The translations under genes and the position numbers were made by a program. A DNA stretch of 64,000 nucleotides, from NCBI GenBank assembly GCA_036504215.1, contig DASXVO010000037.1, positions 1 through 64,000 of the forward strand. Direction: 5' to 3'. Numbering within the stretch: the stretch's first letter is position 1; each line of letters begins with the position of its first letter. This document shows, one piece after another, positions 61,485-64,000 of this stretch. The notes below the pieces were generated by a model. It was not told the DNA's origin, made no database searches, and saw only the letters and a program-made list of their open reading frames with translations. Source of the DNA: Vicinamibacterales bacterium (GTDB lineage: Bacteria; Acidobacteriota; Vicinamibacteria; Vicinamibacterales; Fen-181).

Positions 61485-62093
61485 ATGCAGGACCCGTTGC
61501 CTGTCCTGATGGGTAGTCGTGTGGTACTCCGCGAGCCGCGGGAAGACGACGTGGCCGCGTTGTTTGCGTTCACGTCGGACCCAGAGGTGACCCGGTTCCT
61601 GGCGATTACTCCTCCGGTCACTCCCGACGACACGCTCTACTTCATCGCGAAATGTCGCGAGCACCGGACGCAGGATCGTGAGTACGTGTTCACGATCGCG
61701 GGGATGGGAGACGACCGCGCGATCGGAATCATCGGGCTTCGTCACCTCGACCCACCGATGCGCACGGCCCAGGTCGGGACGTGGCTTGGCCGCCAGCACT
61801 GGGGCACGGGGGTGAACGTCGAGGCCAAGTCGCTGTTGCTCGATTTTGCGTTCGACACGCTGTCACTCCACCGTGTCGAAGCGCGAATAGCAGTCGACAA
61901 CGCCCGTTCCCGCCGTGCATTCGAACGGCTCGGCGCGACATGCGAGGGGCTGCTGCGAGAGTCGTTCTACAAGGACGGCGCCTACTACGACCAGCAGCTC
62001 TACGTCGTGCTCGCGCAGGACTGGCAGCGCGCGCGCCGCATGGGCGGAGGACGCCGGCTCCGATCCGCCGGCAAGGATGGTTCGCATGACTGA
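61485..62093 (+). CDS. GNAT N-acetyltransferase (RimJ/RimL type)
   Basis: A GNAT acetyltransferase of about 202 residues. 'VVLREPREDDVAALFAFTSD' opens the fold, 'VGTWLGRQHWGTGVNVEAKS' is the acetyl-CoA loop, and 'HRVEARIAVDNARSRRAFER' is the C-terminal motif. ATG 61485 is chosen; a TTG at 61470 is possible. Substrate unknown (protein N-terminus or small amine). Its end overlaps the next gene by eight bases. Confidence 0.88.
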   Translation: MQDPLPVLMGSRVVLREPREDDVAALFAFTSDPEVTRFLAITPPVTPDDTLYFIAKCREHRTQDREYVFTIAGMGDDRAIGIIGLRHLDPPMRTAQVGTWLGRQHWGTGVNVEAKSLLLDFAFDTLSLHRVEARIAVDNARSRRAFERLGATCEGLLRESFYKDGAYYDQQLYVVLAQDWQRARRMGGGRRLRSAGKDGSHD

Positions 62094-62487
62094 TCGGGTG
62101 TTCTTCTACGGCACGCTGATGACCGGTTTCGATCGCCGTCGCCGCGCGGGAATCGACCCGCTGTTGAGCTATGTCGGGCGCGGCCACGTCAAGGCGGCGC
62201 TCTTCGATCTCGGCATCTATCCCGCTGCGATTCCCGATCCCGACGGCGCCGTGTGGGGCGAGGTCTACGCGGCCAAGGACCTGGATCGCGCGCTCGTCGG
62301 GCTGGACGAAATCGAGGGCTACTGCCCGTCGATGCCGGAAACCAGCCTCTATAATCGCGTGGAAGTGCCGGTCGTCTACGAGGACGGAACCACCGACACG
62401 GTGTGGGTGTATTTCTACAACGCGCCCCTCGGACGCGCCGAGCGGATTGCCTCGGGCGACTATCTCGAGCACCTGAAGGTTCGCTAG
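62086..62487 (+). CDS. Gamma-glutamylcyclotransferase-like (AIG2) protein
   Basis: A 133-residue GGCT/AIG2-like protein. 'VFFYGTLMTGFDRR' is the family's substrate-binding 'YGTLM' motif, and 'GLDEIEGYCPSMPETSLYNR' carries the catalytic Glu. The family forms 5-oxoproline from gamma-glutamyl compounds. It overlaps the GNAT stop by eight bases. Confidence 0.85.
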   Translation: MTDRVFFYGTLMTGFDRRRRAGIDPLLSYVGRGHVKAALFDLGIYPAAIPDPDGAVWGEVYAAKDLDRALVGLDEIEGYCPSMPETSLYNRVEVPVVYEDGTTDTVWVYFYNAPLGRAERIASGDYLEHLKVR

Positions 62488-62572
62488 CCCCCTCCAGTTC
62501 GACAAGCTCCCCCCGAGCGGTGTATCGTCCCCGATGCCGCCGCCCCGTCGGCGCGGCCGGCGCGGCGTCAAG

Positions 62573-62595
62573 CCACACACACGCACACACACACT
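62573..62595. repeat. CA-rich microsatellite before peptidase gene
   Basis: A run of CA dinucleotides with one CG interruption, ending in CACT, lies just upstream of the M28 peptidase start codons. Length variation would move the start region and could affect expression. Confidence 0.75.
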
Positions 62596-62597
62596 GA

Positions 62598-63995
62598 GTG
62601 TCCATGACCACCATGACCACTATGTCCCGATGCGCTTGTCGGCGGGCGATCCTCGCCGGAGTCTTCGTGCTTGGCGCCGCCGCGCTCTCCGTGGCCTCGC
62701 CCGAGTCGGTTCAGCGCGACCCGCGAGTCGAGAAGCTGCTGTCGCAGATTTCGGAGCAGAGGCTCGTCGCGACGCTCCAGAAGCTGGGGTCGTTCGGCAC
62801 GAGGAACACGCTCTCGTCCACCGACTCCGCCACGGCTGGCATCGGCGCCGCGCGGCAGTGGATCTTCGACGAGATGAAGAAGTCGAGCCCGCGCCTCCAG
62901 GTGAATTTCGACTCGTTCCAGGTGCCGAAGAGCGGGCGCATCACCCGCGACATCGAGCTGCGCAACGTGATGGCCGTGCTGCCGGGCAAGACGGCCCGCC
63001 GGGTCTATGTCAGCGCGCACTACGACAGCTTCGCGCGCCGGCCCGTGCCGGCCTCGTCTCCCCAGCCGGCTGGTGCACCGCAGGCCGCCGGGACGCCGCC
63101 ACCGGCCGCGGCCGCAGCGGATACGGCGCCCGTGGACAATCCGGCTCCGGGCGTGAACGACGATGGAAGCGGGACGGCGCTGGTCATGGAACTGGCGCGC
63201 GTCTTCGCGGAGAGCGGCATCGAGTTCGATGCCACGCTCGTCTTCATCGCCCTGGCTGGTGAGGAGCAAGGGCTGATCGGTGCACAGAAGCACGCGGAGA
63301 AAGCGCTCGCCGAGAAGGTGGCGATCGAGGGTGTGCTCAACAACGACATGGTGGGCAACGTGCAGGCGGGCGACGGGCTCCAGGATTCCACGCGGGTTCG
63401 CGTCTTCTCAGAGGCGCCCGAGGATTCTCCGTCGCGCCAGCTCGCGCGGTACGTGGCCTCGGCCGCGGCCCGCTACGTGCCGACCCAGCAGGTCACGCTC
63501 GTCGCGCGCCACGATCGATTTGGACGCGGTGGTGATCACACGGCGTTCAACCAGAAGGGGTTCACCGCCGTCCGCATCACCGAGGCCCTCGAGAACTTCG
63601 AGCGGCAGCACACGGCCGCCGACACCATCGAGGGCGTCAACGTTCCGTACTTCCTCCGCAACGTTCGCATCAACGCCGCAGCCGCCGCATCGATCGCCCT
63701 GGCGCCGCCAGCGCCCGTCGTCGCGGACGGCCGCGGCCAGCCGACGCTCGGGCGCCAGCCGAGCGGCTACGACTCCAACTTGAAATGGAAGGCCTCGCCC
63801 GGGGCGGCAGGCTACAAGGTGTACTGGCGCGAGGCGTGGACGCCCAACTGGCAGCACGTCCTGGCGGTCGGCAACGTGACCGAGTTCGTGCTGCCCAGCG
63901 TGTCGATCGACGACTACGTCTTTGGCGTGGCGGCGGTGGGGAGCGACGGCAGCGAGAGCCTGGTGGCGGTGTACGTCAATCCGCCGCGCCGCTGA
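62598..63995 (+). CDS. Secreted M28 family metallopeptidase
   Basis: A 465-residue exported peptidase. A signal peptide follows a clustered N-terminus with several possible starts (GTG 62598, ATG 62604, 62613, 62622) and includes 'CRRAILAG', a weak Tat-like pair. The M28 zinc site is intact: His141 in 'SAHYDS', Asp188 in 'NDDGSG', Glu222-Glu223 in 'GEEQG', Asp250 in 'NNDMVGN', His314 in 'GGDHTAF'. An Ala/Pro-rich insertion (about 150-182) splits the core. Residues about 385-465 form a fibronectin type III-like domain. It should release amino acids from peptides outside the cell. The gene ends at 63995, five bases before the window edge. Confidence 0.9.
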   Translation: MSMTTMTTMSRCACRRAILAGVFVLGAAALSVASPESVQRDPRVEKLLSQISEQRLVATLQKLGSFGTRNTLSSTDSATAGIGAARQWIFDEMKKSSPRLQVNFDSFQVPKSGRITRDIELRNVMAVLPGKTARRVYVSAHYDSFARRPVPASSPQPAGAPQAAGTPPPAAAAADTAPVDNPAPGVNDDGSGTALVMELARVFAESGIEFDATLVFIALAGEEQGLIGAQKHAEKALAEKVAIEGVLNNDMVGNVQAGDGLQDSTRVRVFSEAPEDSPSRQLARYVASAAARYVPTQQVTLVARHDRFGRGGDHTAFNQKGFTAVRITEALENFERQHTAADTIEGVNVPYFLRNVRINAAAAASIALAPPAPVVADGRGQPTLGRQPSGYDSNLKWKASPGAAGYKVYWREAWTPNWQHVLAVGNVTEFVLPSVSIDDYVFGVAAVGSDGSESLVAVYVNPPRR

Positions 63996-64000
63996 CCGGT

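Noticed and set aside
1-64000. CRISPR arrays, transposases, integrases and tRNA genes
   Set aside because: No spaced direct repeats, DDE or tyrosine-recombinase motifs, or cloverleaf structures were seen on either strand.

Overview
The window is high-GC bacterial DNA with dense, often translationally coupled genes. No rRNA, tRNA, CRISPR array or insertion sequence was found. Seven proteins end in a PEP-CTERM sorting signal, and there is an exosortase with an EpsI-type tail, PrsT-type TPR lipoproteins, a TIGR03790-type protein and sigma-54 promoter motifs. This combination together with the base composition suggests an Acidobacteriota-like organism, possibly a Vicinamibacteria relative. That placement is inference; no rRNA or marker phylogeny was available.

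Layout. (1) 0.26-10.4 kb, + strand: an exopolysaccharide or capsule block with a sugar-transfer-type ATP-grasp protein, polysaccharide deacetylase, CapA-like protein, a membrane-anchored BPL_N amidotransferase-like protein, two GT-B glycosyltransferases, a secreted beta-helix protein and a CapK/PaaK-like adenylating enzyme. (2) 10.5-21.7 kb, - strand: one tightly coupled exosortase operon in the order NAD synthase-like, AsnB-like amidotransferase, acyl-CoA ligase, acyl carrier protein, serine acetyltransferase-like, exosortase-EpsI, FemAB-like, DegT-like aminotransferase and GT2 glycosyltransferase, ending at a frameshifted FkbM methyltransferase. A UDP-sugar dehydrogenase is divergent from it. 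(3) 23.2-36.9 kb, - strand: PEP-CTERM substrates, two tandem PrsT-like TPR lipoproteins, a GSDH-type beta-propeller lipoprotein, four further PEP-CTERM proteins and a TIGR03790/TPR protein. (4) 37.2-47.2 kb: a GAF-GGDEF diguanylate cyclase, three more PEP-CTERM genes, a sigma-54 activator with a separate receiver protein, an HD-GYP protein and a HEAT-repeat protein. A roughly 430-bp duplicated copy of the HD-GYP gene tail lies on the far side of a PEP-CTERM gene. (5) 47.2-53.8 kb, + strand: nucleoside salvage (thymidine phosphorylase, CNT transporter, purine nucleoside phosphorylase, cytidine deaminase), then mtnA and tsaD. (6) 53.8-64 kb: yjbQ and an APC permease, an HD protein, two ABC-2 type ATPase/permease pairs, a surface protein of unknown function, a GNAT enzyme, a gamma-glutamylcyclotransferase-like protein and a secreted M28 peptidase.

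How it fits together. Blocks 1 and 2 should build and export a polysaccharide and process PEP-CTERM proteins at the membrane. Blocks 3 and 4 supply the processed substrates and accessory TPR proteins. GG-N10-GC sigma-54 promoter elements lie 45-115 bp upstream of most PEP-CTERM genes, and also near the beta-helix gene, the diguanylate cyclase and a small hypothetical gene. A sigma-54 activator sits inside the block. I infer a coordinated, two-component-controlled surface or biofilm regulon with c-di-GMP input.
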